Below, one piece after another: positions 1 through 7,155 of a DNA stretch of 64,000 nt (within the stretch, counting starts at the first letter, position 1; the number at the start of each line of letters is the position of its first letter). The DNA comes from Brotonthovivens ammoniilytica (GTDB taxonomy: Bacteria; Bacillota; Clostridia; Lachnospirales; Lachnospiraceae), in NCBI RefSeq assembly GCF_025566885.1, contig NZ_JAOQJQ010000001.1, positions 1-64,000 on the forward strand, in the 5' to 3' direction. The position numbers were made by a program, and so were the translations under genes. Under the pieces are notes generated by a model that worked only from the letters and a program-made list of their open reading frames with translations, was not told where the DNA came from and searched no databases.

Positions 1-88
1 CTTAGAGAGTATGAGGTAGATAGGTCAGAGGTGGAAGTGCAGTAATGTATGGAGCTGACTGATACTAATCGTCCGAGGGCTTGACCAA
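1..88 (+). rRNA. 23S ribosomal RNA, 3' end (partial)
   Basis: The first ~88 bases read as the conserved 3' end of 23S rRNA: the GACTGATACTAAT segment followed by CCGAGGGCTTGACC is the usual terminal helix region in Firmicutes. The gene starts before the window; the 3' boundary is approximate to a few bases. No 5S rRNA follows before the tRNA, so this operon either lacks 5S here or carries it elsewhere. Confidence 0.9.
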
Positions 89-188
89 GAGCACTTAGGG
101 AAGCCAAGCTGAAAGGCGCAGGCTGAGCTTAGTGGGATGGTCGTTCGAAGGAACTTAGCGAAGGCGAGTCGGAAGACGAAGCCTGAGG

Positions 189-319
189 TTAGTGAATCGA
201 ACTTCCTTAGAAAAGAATGGGAAAGGCATTTGCAGAGCAAATGGCACCGAGAAAGCAAAGCTTTCGAGGTGACCCGGTTTCGAAAAAGGAAAATGGTTTT
301 AGTGAATCGAACTTCCTTA
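189..319 (+). repeat. 21-bp direct repeat in the 23S-tRNA spacer
   Basis: An identical 21-bp sequence starting TTAGTGAATCGAAC occurs at 189-209 and 299-319. The surrounding 89-385 spacer also holds related short blocks (CTTAG..., GGAACTTAGCG, GAAGCCTGAGGTTAG) and partial inverted segments, suggesting the spacer grew by tandem duplication. It carries no convincing protein gene. The repeats could form rRNA-processing stems or be remnants of recombination between rRNA operons; their function is unknown. Confidence 0.7.
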
Positions 320-385
320 AACATGTCTGGAATGCTTTCACGGAAATCTGTATGAAGTTTTGAAGGTATATGAAATAAAATATAT

Positions 386-458
386 AGGGATATAGTTCAG
401 TTGGTAGAACGTTGGTCTCCAAAACCAAATGTCGAGGGTTCGAGTCCTTCTGTCCCTG
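386..458 (+). tRNA. tRNA-Trp (anticodon CCA)
   Basis: A full 73-nt cloverleaf is visible. The acceptor stem AGGGATA (386-392) pairs with TGTCCCT (451-457) and the discriminator base is G458. The D stem is GTTC/GAAC, the anticodon stem TTGGT/ACCAA has loop CTCCAAA giving anticodon CCA at 419-421, and the T arm reads GAGGGTTCGAGTCCTTC. The 3' CCA is not encoded. It lies downstream of 23S rRNA and is probably cotranscribed with it, ending at the terminator at 491. Confidence 0.97.
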
Positions 459-490
459 TTATAAAAGACGGCGGTGCTGCTGTCTATGAG

Positions 491-517
491 AACCCCGAGT
501 AAATCGGGGTTTTTGTT
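491..517 (+). terminator. Rho-independent terminator of the rRNA/tRNA-Trp transcript
   Basis: Stem CCCCGA/TCGGGG with a GTAAA loop, followed by TTTTTGTTT. It sits about 30 bases after tRNA-Trp and before the histidine kinase gene, so it most likely ends the rRNA operon. Confidence 0.85.
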
Positions 518-618
518 TGTTTATACTATAGGAAAATGTTTTGAACTCACTTATAGCATAAACGCACACTTTGGGGTGACGATGCGCACTGTCGCGAAAA
601 TAAAAGAGGAACATTTTC

Positions 619-1899
619 ATGGATCAGATGATATCAGCAAATATTGCTCTGGATATATTTGGAATCATTTTATCAATAATTCCAATTGTATATGTACTCA
701 GCAGTCAGCGCTACTGTCAACAACTAAACAGATATTTTCTGGGTGTTAGTATTTCTAATATTTTTATGATTACCGGCGATTTATCGGACTGGTTAATACA
801 GGATGTATCTACTAGGTCTCTGCAAGTTATACTGTCTGTTTTTTCCGTGGTCTATTATGCGGCATCTGCTTTTGTATTATATTTTTTTGCCAGGTATTTG
901 GCGGAATATCTGAAAATTACGGGCAGAGCGGTAAAGAGATATCTGGCGGCTGTAAGACTTGTCTGCAGTGTACAGATATTTTTTGCCATCATCAGTCCAT
1001 TTACAGGTGCAATTTTTTATATATCGGTTCATGGGTATCAGCGGGGAAATCTTTTTCTGATTTCTCAGATAGTTCCTTTATTCTGTTACATTCTTTTTAC
1101 TGCTTTTGTAATTGTATACCGGGAGAATCTGACACTGCGTGAAATTGCATTTTTTTTATTATATATTTTTGTTCCCCTTGGAGGCGGAGCAGCGCAAATG
1201 TTTTTGCGGGGAATTGCTGTGGTAAATATTGGGGTATCTCTTGCTCTTCTGCTTATTTTAGTTAATATTCAATTTGAATATGAATTAACACTGCGCAAAA
1301 AGGAAGATGAGCTGGCACAGATGCGGATTGATATCATGTTAAGTCAGATTCAGCCCCATTTTCTATATAACTCCCTGGCGACTATTTCTCACCTCTGTAA
1401 ACATGATGCCAAAAAAGCTCAGACTGCTATACAGGAATTTTCTTTATTTTTACGGGGAAATATGGACAGTCTGAAAAAAAGAAATCCTATTTCTTTTGAA
1501 AAGGAGCTGAATCATGTTAAGAATTATTTGTATCTGGAACAGCAGCGTTTTCAAAATCGTTTGAAAGTCATTTATGATATACAGGTATCTGATTTTTATC
1601 TTCCACCCTTATCCCTGCAGCCCCTAGTAGAAAATTCAGTACGTCATGGAGTACTCAGAAAAGAAGCAGGCGGCGTAGTCACTATCCGTACAAGGGAGAC
1701 CAAACAAGATTATCTGGTAATAGTAGAGGATAATGGGATTGGATTTGAGCGCTCAAAAGAATTTCCAAATCTGGGGGAACATGCCCATATTGGAATTGAA
1801 AATGTCCGCAGCCGATTACAGACTATGGTGCATGGAAGTTTGAAAATTGACAGTGATGACATGGGGACAAGTATTACAATGCGGATACCAAAGGAGTGA
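619..1899 (+). CDS. Membrane sensor histidine kinase (LytS/AgrC-like, HPK7-8 type)
   Basis: The 426-aa protein has a hydrophobic N-terminal half with about seven membrane segments (residues ~9-220), a short coiled linker (~222-243), then a His_kinase domain with the phosphoacceptor His247 in QPHFLYNS. A GHKL ATPase follows (N box PLVENSVRHG ~335-344, DNGIGF ~371-376). It has no extracellular sensor domain, so the ligand is probably sensed in the membrane, as in peptide- or small-lipid-sensing kinases. The start ATG has AGAGGA upstream. The response regulator gene follows with its own ATG 5 nt after the kinase stop. Family and pairing are clear; the signal is unknown. Confidence 0.9.
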   Translation: MDQMISANIALDIFGIILSIIPIVYVLSSQRYCQQLNRYFLGVSISNIFMITGDLSDWLIQDVSTRSLQVILSVFSVVYYAASAFVLYFFARYLAEYLKITGRAVKRYLAAVRLVCSVQIFFAIISPFTGAIFYISVHGYQRGNLFLISQIVPLFCYILFTAFVIVYRENLTLREIAFFLLYIFVPLGGGAAQMFLRGIAVVNIGVSLALLLILVNIQFEYELTLRKKEDELAQMRIDIMLSQIQPHFLYNSLATISHLCKHDAKKAQTAIQEFSLFLRGNMDSLKKRNPISFEKELNHVKNYLYLEQQRFQNRLKVIYDIQVSDFYLPPLSLQPLVENSVRHGVLRKEAGGVVTIRTRETKQDYLVIVEDNGIGFERSKEFPNLGEHAHIGIENVRSRLQTMVHGSLKIDSDDMGTSITMRIPKE

Positions 1900-1904
1900 G
1901 AGTT

Positions 1905-2705
1905 ATGCATTTTTTAGCTGTTGATGATGAAATTTTTATGCTGGAAGAAATGGCTGAAACACTTCAAAGCGTCATACCCGGGGCTGAAATCTGTACATGC
2001 TTAAAGCCTGGAGATGCTCTGGATATAGCTAGAAAGAAACAGATAGACGCAGCTTTTCTGGATATTGAAATGGGCAGTATGACGGGACTTGAACTGGCAG
2101 CGAGATTAAAAGAGATTCAACCGGATATTCATATTATATTTGTTACAGGACATGAAAAATACGCTGTGCAGGCTTTTCAGATACATGCTACAGGTTATTT
2201 GCTGAAACCATTTTCACAGGAAGATGTGATGCGTGAACTGACTTTTATTTATGGGGAACAGAAAAAAGTTCATATTCGGGCACAGACCTTTGGAGGCTTT
2301 GAAATCTTTGTAGATGGACAGCCTGTTAAATTTTCCAGAGCAAAAGCAAAAGAATTGCTGGCATTTCTGATAGATCGTAAAGGGACAAGTGTTACAACCG
2401 CAGAGGCATATGCGGTATTATTTGAAAATGCTGAAGATACAGTATCAGGAAAAAGTTATTTTCGAAATATTGTACGGGATTTAAAAAATTCATTAAAGAC
2501 TGTACATGCAGAAGAAATACTGCTCCGCAGTTTCAACTCTCTGGCTATCGTGCCGGATAAAATAGAATGTGATTATTATCAGTTTTTAAAGGGGGACCCG
2601 ATTGCGGTTAATCAGTATCGAAACGATTATATGCCTCAGTACAGCTGGGCTGAGTTTCGAAATGCGCAGATTTATTTCCATGAGAATAAGAACTTTTATC
2701 AGTAG
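1905..2705 (+). CDS. Response regulator with SARP-like winged-helix output domain
   Basis: The 266-aa protein has an N-terminal receiver domain with acidic residues in AVDDE, phosphoacceptor Asp53 in FLDIEM and the conserved Lys in GYLLKPF. A region of ~120-265 follows that resembles the OmpR-type winged helix plus start of a bacterial transcriptional activation domain seen in SARP regulators (FGGFEIFVDGQPV, KAKELLAFL). The ATG at 1905 is preferred over the GTG at 1896 because AAGGAG at 1891-1896 lies 8 bases before it. It pairs with the kinase upstream. A directly repeated motif just downstream (2745-2762) could be its own target. Confidence 0.85.
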   Translation: MHFLAVDDEIFMLEEMAETLQSVIPGAEICTCLKPGDALDIARKKQIDAAFLDIEMGSMTGLELAARLKEIQPDIHIIFVTGHEKYAVQAFQIHATGYLLKPFSQEDVMRELTFIYGEQKKVHIRAQTFGGFEIFVDGQPVKFSRAKAKELLAFLIDRKGTSVTTAEAYAVLFENAEDTVSGKSYFRNIVRDLKNSLKTVHAEEILLRSFNSLAIVPDKIECDYYQFLKGDPIAVNQYRNDYMPQYSWAEFRNAQIYFHENKNFYQ

Positions 2706-2744
2706 GAGACTGAAAGAGGGGCTTATTCTTTTTGTTTATAAAAT

Positions 2745-2779
2745 TTGATACGCTTTTGATACGCTTGCTTTGTTATAAT
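2745..2779 (+). promoter_or_regulatory. Candidate activator-dependent promoter with 11-bp-period direct repeats
   Basis: TTGATAC occurs at 2745-2751 and 2756-2762, exactly one 11-bp period apart and each followed by GCTT. A perfect TATAAT stands at 2774-2779. No -35 hexamer lies at 16-19 bp. SARP-type activators are known to bind heptamer direct repeats with 11-bp period in place of the -35. Because the gene just upstream encodes a SARP-like response regulator, this is a plausible target. The assignment is inference. Confidence 0.5.
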
Positions 2780-2881
2780 TTATTAAAGTTTGATGTTAAT
2801 AGCAGAAAACTGATAAAAAAGAATTTAGTGTTGCTACCAGCAGCAGATGAAAATAAAATTATAAAATGATTAAAAAGGGTT

Positions 2882-3046
2882 ATGAAAAATTTTAATATAG
2901 TTCAGGAGGGTGCTTTATGTTCGGAAATGAGCAGAACGGGCATCCTTTTTGATATATATGATAGCGTGAAAAGCAGATGGCTGCCGTACAAAAGGACATA
3001 CATAGGTAAGAGATTTAAGAATGGGAAATGCAGAGACAAATTTTAG
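2882..3046 (+). CDS. Candidate small protein (54 aa), uncertain
   Basis: A 54-codon frame begins at ATG 2882 and encodes a basic peptide with a central segment RTGILFDIYDSVKSRWLPYK. It overlaps, in another frame, an 11-codon frame (2917-2952) that has a much better ribosome site (CAGGAGGG at 2903-2910, 6 bases before its ATG). Both lie between the candidate activated promoter at 2774 and the terminator at 3205, so a transcript through here is plausible. No family is recognised. Either frame may be the translated one, or neither; the transcript might act as RNA. Confidence 0.25.
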   Translation: MKNFNIVQEGALCSEMSRTGILFDIYDSVKSRWLPYKRTYIGKRFKNGKCRDKF

Positions 3047-3204
3047 AAGAGAAAATACGGTATACCATGGAATATTTATTTGAAATATGGTATTCTGTAA
3101 TTGACAAAAGGAATAAAAATGTTTGTTTTTTGAATTACTAAGAATCATTGACCTGTATATAATAATACCTGTGTGAAGAGTGTTTAATATAGTGTTTTTA
3201 TCCG

Positions 3205-3248
3205 AAAAGGACATGGGAAATCAAAGGGTGGTTTGCCATGTCCTTTTT
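3205..3248 (+). terminator. Rho-independent terminator in the 2706-3399 intergenic region
   Basis: A 12-bp perfect stem AAAAGGACATGG/CCATGTCCTTTT has a further inner pairing AAATCA/TGGTTT and ends in TTTTT. It has no large gene in front of it, so it must end a short transcript from the 2774 promoter or the response-regulator mRNA. The rest of the 2706-3399 gap shows only tiny frames and AT-rich sequence. Confidence 0.8.
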
Positions 3249-3295
3249 AAGTGGAGTGTTATTTTGAATCTGCATATGTATATACCGGTTAAGAA

Positions 3296-3324
3296 TTACT
3301 GAAATTGAGGTTGTCAGATATAAT
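3296..3324 (+). promoter_or_regulatory. Possible promoter for the first molybdenum-cofactor cluster
   Basis: TTACTG at 3296-3301 and a perfect TATAAT at 3319-3324 are separated by 17 bp, about 75 bases before the first gene. The -35 is weak. No molybdenum-cofactor riboswitch structure was recognised in this leader. Confidence 0.4.
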
Positions 3325-3399
3325 TTAGATTAGATCAAAATAGCAGATCAGATAACTTTTCTGATTTTGTAAACAATAGATAAGGTGGAGGTTTTTGCG

Positions 3400-4428
3400 A
3401 TGAAACTGATCAAAACAGAAGATGCAGTTGGACATGTATTGTGTCAGGATATTACCCAGATTATTAAAGGAGTAACAAAAGATGCGGTATTCCGCAAAGG
3501 ACATGTTGTAACAAAAGAGGACATTCCTGTACTCCTTTCTGTAGGAAAAGAGCATCTTTATGTGTGGGAAAATGATGAGAATATGCTTCATGAGAATGAA
3601 GCTGCTCAAATACTCTATGAAATCTGCAGAGGAGAGCACATGCACGGCACTGATGTGAAAGAGGGAAAAATCGAACTGGTTGCAGAGATCGACGGACTTC
3701 TGAAAGTAAATAAAAAGCGGATTTTAGCGGTAAACAGTTTTGGACAGATGATGATTGCCTCCAGACATGGAAATGTTCCCATAAAAAAAGGAGATAAAAT
3801 TGCTGGAACCAGGATTATTCCACTTGTCATTGAAAAAGAAAAAATGGAAAAAGCAAGACAGACCGGCGGCAGTGAACCGGTATTTCAGCTTCTTCCATTT
3901 AAACATAAAAAAGTTGGAATTGTAACTACCGGAAGTGAGGTTTTCAAAGGAAGAATTAAAGATACATTTGGACCGGTAATTAAAGGAAAACTTGCAGAGT
4001 TTCCTACAGAAGTGTTAGGGCAGACGTATGTTGATGACACAAAAAAGAACATTACAGCTGCGATTATGGATCACATTGCCAATGGAGCAGATATGGTAGT
4101 CTGTACCGGAGGTATGAGTGTGGATCCGGATGACTGTACACCGGGGGCTATTGCGGATACCGGAGCACGTGTAGTAAGTTATGGCGCGCCGGTGCTTCCA
4201 GGAGCGATGCTGATGATTGCGTATTATCAAAAGGATGGAAAAGAGATTCCTATTTTAGGACTTCCGGGCTGTGTTATGTATGCAAAAAGAACCATTTTTG
4301 ATCTGGTTCTGCCAAGGGTTATGGCTGATGATAAATTGGAAAAAGAAGATATTTCTATTTTGGGAGAGGGCGGTCTTTGTCTGAATTGCGAAGTATGTAC
4401 TTATCCTAACTGCGGATTTGGAAAATAA
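3400..4428 (+). CDS. MoeA-like molybdopterin-binding protein with Cys-rich C-terminus
   Basis: The 342-aa protein contains a MoCF-biosynthesis (MoeA/MogA) domain: VGIVTTGSEVF (~178-188), then DMVVCTGGMSVDPDD (~228-242) and GLPGCVMY near the end of the domain. It lacks the full MoeA N-terminal domains and ends with CLNCEVCTYPNCGFG, a small cysteine cluster that could bind metal. The ATG at 3400 has AAGGTGGAGG 8 bases before it. It leads a cluster with moaC and a MOSC gene, so a role in cofactor maturation or delivery is likely. A second, full-length MoeA is encoded at 14561, so the two may serve different steps or enzymes. Confidence 0.8.
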   Translation: MKLIKTEDAVGHVLCQDITQIIKGVTKDAVFRKGHVVTKEDIPVLLSVGKEHLYVWENDENMLHENEAAQILYEICRGEHMHGTDVKEGKIELVAEIDGLLKVNKKRILAVNSFGQMMIASRHGNVPIKKGDKIAGTRIIPLVIEKEKMEKARQTGGSEPVFQLLPFKHKKVGIVTTGSEVFKGRIKDTFGPVIKGKLAEFPTEVLGQTYVDDTKKNITAAIMDHIANGADMVVCTGGMSVDPDDCTPGAIADTGARVVSYGAPVLPGAMLMIAYYQKDGKEIPILGLPGCVMYAKRTIFDLVLPRVMADDKLEKEDISILGEGGLCLNCEVCTYPNCGFGK

Positions 4429-4446
4429 AAAGGAGGCTATATAAGT

Positions 4447-4800
4447 ATGGAGGACACAAATTTAAAACCAGTGAAAGTTCACTGGGAAGAGATTGAGAAA
4501 TACAGTGTATTTAAGATTATGAGGTTTGAGGTAAAATACGGTCAGAAAGTATTGGGATATTACCGGATCTGGCATGATCCTGAAACAGAGAATATTGCCT
4601 TTTACGGGGATACAGATAAACATGGTGTACTTCCCCCTCAGGAATATCAGGCAAAGCCGGGAAATCATAAACTCATTCAGTACATTGAAAAAGATTTAAA
4701 CCGTATGGGATACTATATTCCGGATGCCCGGAAAAAGATTTCAGATGACATGCTGATTGGAAAAGAACATTTCCCAAATGATTGGGATGTACTGTATTAA
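4447..4800 (+). CDS. Uncharacterised protein in the molybdenum-cofactor cluster
   Basis: The 117-aa soluble protein has no recognised domain. It is rich in aromatic and charged residues (YYRIWHDPETENIAFYGD, NDWDVLY at the C-terminus) and has no signal peptide or membrane segment. AAAGGAGG precedes its ATG, and it sits 18 bases after the MoeA-like gene and 16 before moaC, so it is almost certainly cotranscribed with cofactor genes. The gene is real by spacing and ribosome site; its function is not known. A small accessory role in molybdoenzyme maturation is only a guess. Confidence 0.75.
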   Translation: MEDTNLKPVKVHWEEIEKYSVFKIMRFEVKYGQKVLGYYRIWHDPETENIAFYGDTDKHGVLPPQEYQAKPGNHKLIQYIEKDLNRMGYYIPDARKKISDDMLIGKEHFPNDWDVLY

Positions 4801-4816
4801 ATGTACGGAGGAAATT

Positions 4817-5305
4817 ATGGATTTGAAGTTAACACATATAAATGACCAGGGCCGTGCCAAAATGGTTGATGTGTCAGAAAAAGCTGATACACAGCGGATT
4901 GGAGTGGCCTCCGGGCGGATTCGCATGCAGAAGAACACTTTTGAATTGATTACAGGAGGAAAAATCAAAAAAGGAGATGTTTTATCTGTTGCTCAGGTGG
5001 CAGGGGTAATGGCTGCAAAAAAAACCTGGGAGTTGATTCCCATGTGTCATCCGCTGCTTTTAACTGGTGTGGATATTCACTTTGAGTTATATCCGGAGGT
5101 TTCCGAGATTGAGGCGGTTGCATCAGTAAAAACTACCGGAAAGACGGGAATTGAGATGGAAGCGCTTCATGCTGTGTCTGTAGCTTTGCTTACCATTTAT
5201 GACATGTGTAAAGCTGTAGATCGGGGAATGCAGATTGTTGACATTTTTCTTTTGGAAAAAGATGGTGGAAAATCTGGTCATTATGTTAGAGAAAGGGAAT
5301 ATTAG
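4817..5305 (+). CDS. moaC: Cyclic pyranopterin monophosphate synthase MoaC
   Basis: MoaC acts with MoaA in the first step of molybdenum-cofactor synthesis, converting the 3',8-cyclo-GTP product to cyclic pyranopterin monophosphate. The 162-aa protein shows the family features MVDVSEKADTQRIGVASG, KKTWELIPMCHPLLL and the KTGIEMEALHAVSVALLTIYDMCK stretch around residues 119-142 with the catalytic Lys/Asp. The ATG at 4817 follows GGAGGA by 4 bases; an upstream in-frame start at 4757 would overlap the previous gene and is rejected. Its partner moaA lies 10 kb away at 15804. Confidence 0.96.
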   Translation: MDLKLTHINDQGRAKMVDVSEKADTQRIGVASGRIRMQKNTFELITGGKIKKGDVLSVAQVAGVMAAKKTWELIPMCHPLLLTGVDIHFELYPEVSEIEAVASVKTTGKTGIEMEALHAVSVALLTIYDMCKAVDRGMQIVDIFLLEKDGGKSGHYVREREY

Positions 5306-5308
5306 AAT

Positions 5309-5746
5309 ATGAGTAATTGTACGGTACATTCGATCTGTATCGCTCAGGAGAGAGGACAGTTAAAGAAAGAAATTGAGCAGGCAAATATTATTGAAAATAC
5401 AGGAATTGAAGGGGATGGCCACTGTGGTGACTGGGGACGCCAGGTAACCTGCCTAAACTGGGAGAGCGTATTAAAATCAAACCAGGAACATGGACTTTCC
5501 ATGGGGCCTGGAGATTTTGCAGAAAATATTTGTATTGAACATATGGATGACTTAAATCTTCAGGAGGGAGATCGGTTTTTGCTTGGCAGCAGTGCGGTTT
5601 TGGAGGTTACACAGATAGGAAAACCTGATCATCCAAGTGTGGTTACAAGAACCTTTGGAGTGACACTGCTTCCATATGAAGGACGCTTTTGTAAAGTAGT
5701 AAAAGGCGGAGTGGTGAAACCCGGAGATTCTGTTATTAAATTATAA
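5309..5746 (+). CDS. MOSC domain protein
   Basis: The 145-aa protein is a stand-alone MOSC domain (molybdenum cofactor sulfurase C-terminal-like): IEGDGHCGDWGRQVTCL near residues 32-48 and the MGPGDFAENI motif (~66-75) are typical. Members bind or carry molybdenum cofactor or sulfide. It starts 3 bases after moaC and ends the cluster before a strong terminator at 5778. Its position next to MoaC and the MoeA-like protein fits cofactor maturation. Confidence 0.88.
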   Translation: MSNCTVHSICIAQERGQLKKEIEQANIIENTGIEGDGHCGDWGRQVTCLNWESVLKSNQEHGLSMGPGDFAENICIEHMDDLNLQEGDRFLLGSSAVLEVTQIGKPDHPSVVTRTFGVTLLPYEGRFCKVVKGGVVKPGDSVIKL

Positions 5747-5777
5747 GTAGTGGATGATTTTTGAAAAGAAATTGTCA

Positions 5778-5830
5778 AACTTCAGGGGAGCACGGCGTTG
5801 ATATCAATGCCGTGCCCCCCTGAAGTTTTT
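5778..5830 (+). terminator. Strong terminator after the moaC-MOSC cluster
   Basis: AACTTCAGGGG pairs with CCCCTGAAGTT and, inside, GCACGGC pairs with GCCGTGC around a short loop; TTTTT follows. It ends the first cofactor operon. The remaining part of the 5747-6068 gap holds AT-rich sequence and the promoter at 6025. Its base (GGGGAGCA ... CCCTGAAGTTTT) resembles that of the hairpin at 6936, on the other side of the Rpn gene. Confidence 0.9.
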
Positions 5831-6024
5831 GTGCCCCTATTTCTAAGTTATATATCACCCTGCAAAATATTTCTTTAAATAAAGAGAGGTATACTTATTA
5901 TGTTCTTTTAGGCTGGTTCACGGCTTAAGGGACTGTTTTTCTACTATTCTTAATACATTTCTTGAAAGTTTTTTCAAAATATCCGTACAAAGTTACAAAT
6001 TTATAATCTGGGAAAGAGATTTTC

Positions 6025-6053
6025 TTTACAGTTGTAAGGTATCTCTTTATAAT
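6025..6053 (+). promoter_or_regulatory. Promoter of the Rpn-type nuclease gene
   Basis: TTTACA (6025-6030), 17-bp spacer, TATAAT (6048-6053). Transcription would start near 6060, inside the ribosome site AAAGGAG (6055-6061), leaving almost no leader before the TTG start at 6069. Confidence 0.6.
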
Positions 6054-6068
6054 GAAAGGAGAAGTTGT

Positions 6069-6914
6069 TTGAAACCTAGTAAACCATTGGGACAATTGAC
6101 ACTGTTTGATCGCTTTTTATTCGCAGAGGCTATGGAAAGCCCGGGAAATCTGCAGATTTTACTGGAAATTATTCTTGGAAGAGATGTTCATTTAAAGGAC
6201 TGCCCGCAGTCTGAGAAGGAAATACGGACTACTCCGCTGAAGCGGTTTGTAAAGCTGGATGTCTGGAGCCAGGATGAGGAGGGTGTTGTATATAATACGG
6301 AGGCCCAAAAGGAAAATACCGGAAATCTGCCGAGACGAAGCAGATATTATCAGGGAATGATTGACAGTAAACTGTTAGAACCGGGAGAAATTGATTTTAG
6401 AAAATTAAATCAGCTGTATGTAATTATGATTACACCTTTTGACCTGTTTGGGGCGGGGAAGTATCAGTATACTTTTCAGATGAAGTGTGAAGAAGTGCCG
6501 GGACTGAATCTGGAAGACGGGGTTACCCGGATCTTTTTAAACAGCCGTGGGACAGACCCGGAAGGGGTAAGCGAGGAGCTTATAGAGCTTCTGCATTACA
6601 TAGAGCATACCAATGAAAAGACAGAAGAGAGCTGTAGAAGTGCCCGTGTAAAAAAGCTGAAAAGACGGATTGACAGTCTCAAAGAGAATGCGGAAGTGAG
6701 TGTGAGATATATGCAGGCATGGGAAGAGAGAGTCATGGAGCAGAATGAGGCTAGAAAAGAAGGCAGAGCAGAAGGTTTTGCAGCAGGGAAAGATGAGAAA
6801 ATATCAGAGTTAATTCAAAAGAAACTGGAAAAAGGAAAGAGTATCCAGTTGATTGCAGATGAGTTGGAAGAGGATATTGAAACAATTCAAAGGTTTATAA
6901 AAAAGATGGCGTAA
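6069..6914 (+). CDS. Rpn family recombination-promoting nuclease / PD-(D/E)XK transposase-like protein
   Basis: The 281-aa protein belongs to the PDDEXK_2 (Rpn) family. It has N-terminal LTLFDRFLFAEAM, a nuclease core with VKLDVWSQDEEGVVYNTEAQ (Asp plus Glu-x-Gln catalytic residues, ~73-92), then a charged helical C-terminus (~195-281) with repeated Glu/Lys. The start is TTG with AAAGGAG 7 bases upstream; the next ATG would remove the conserved N-terminus. Rpn proteins are DNA endonucleases that promote RecA-independent recombination and are often found as scattered paralogues in gut Clostridia. It stands alone, convergent with the symporter operon and flanked by two similar hairpins. Confidence 0.85.
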   Translation: MKPSKPLGQLTLFDRFLFAEAMESPGNLQILLEIILGRDVHLKDCPQSEKEIRTTPLKRFVKLDVWSQDEEGVVYNTEAQKENTGNLPRRSRYYQGMIDSKLLEPGEIDFRKLNQLYVIMITPFDLFGAGKYQYTFQMKCEEVPGLNLEDGVTRIFLNSRGTDPEGVSEELIELLHYIEHTNEKTEESCRSARVKKLKRRIDSLKENAEVSVRYMQAWEERVMEQNEARKEGRAEGFAAGKDEKISELIQKKLEKGKSIQLIADELEEDIETIQRFIKKMA

Positions 6915-6928
6915 TATTACCTGTTAGT

Positions 6929-6975
6929 AAAAATGGGGAGCATATCATCTGTACAGATGATATGCTCCCTGAAGT
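6929..6975. terminator. Bidirectional terminator between convergent genes
   Basis: A 34-bp near-perfect palindrome spans 6936-6969 with arms GGGAGCATATCATCTG and its complement. On the plus strand it is followed by TGAAGTTTTGT, on the minus strand by CATTTTTACT. It therefore can end both the Rpn gene (plus) and the symporter operon (minus). Confidence 0.85.
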
Positions 6976-7036
6976 TTTGTATAGGGCTAATATTCAAATC
7001 AGAAACAATTGCCCTGTTTGTTTTAAATTGTATGAA

Positions 7037-7141
7037 TTAATCTTCTTTATCTGCACCGGATTTTTTTGCACCGATAAAGCACATTGCGATAAGTACGATA
7101 GCTACGCAAAGAAGATAAACTGAAACAATTGTTATTGCCAT
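7037..7141 (-). CDS. Tiny membrane protein (34 aa) of the symporter operon
   Basis: The frame begins with ATG at 7141, preceded on the minus strand by GGAGGAATTGTTTT. It encodes one hydrophobic helix (AITIVSVYLLCVAIVLIAMCFIGA, shown in part: SVYLLCVAIVLIAMC) followed by a charged tail KKSGADKED. It is the last gene of the symporter operon, 14 bases after another single-helix protein. Small single-span proteins coupled to sodium:solute symporters are known as accessory subunits in other bacteria; that role is inferred here from position, size and topology. Confidence 0.65.
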   Translation of the reverse strand: MAITIVSVYLLCVAIVLIAMCFIGAKKSGADKED

Positions 7142-7155
7142 AAAACAATTCCTCC

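Noticed and set aside
386..520. tRNA-Trp as an integration site
   Set aside because: No integrase, no repeated tRNA end and no other mobile-element gene follow; the neighbourhood is ordinary.
3149..3180. TTGACC followed by GTATATAATAATAC, similar to the MerR-type spacers
   Set aside because: The dyad is 4-6-4 rather than 4-7-4 and no -10 hexamer lies at 19 bp, so it was not counted in the regulon.
3249..3399. Molybdenum-cofactor riboswitch before the MoeA-like gene
   Set aside because: No conserved long structured leader is visible; only a plain promoter candidate was found.
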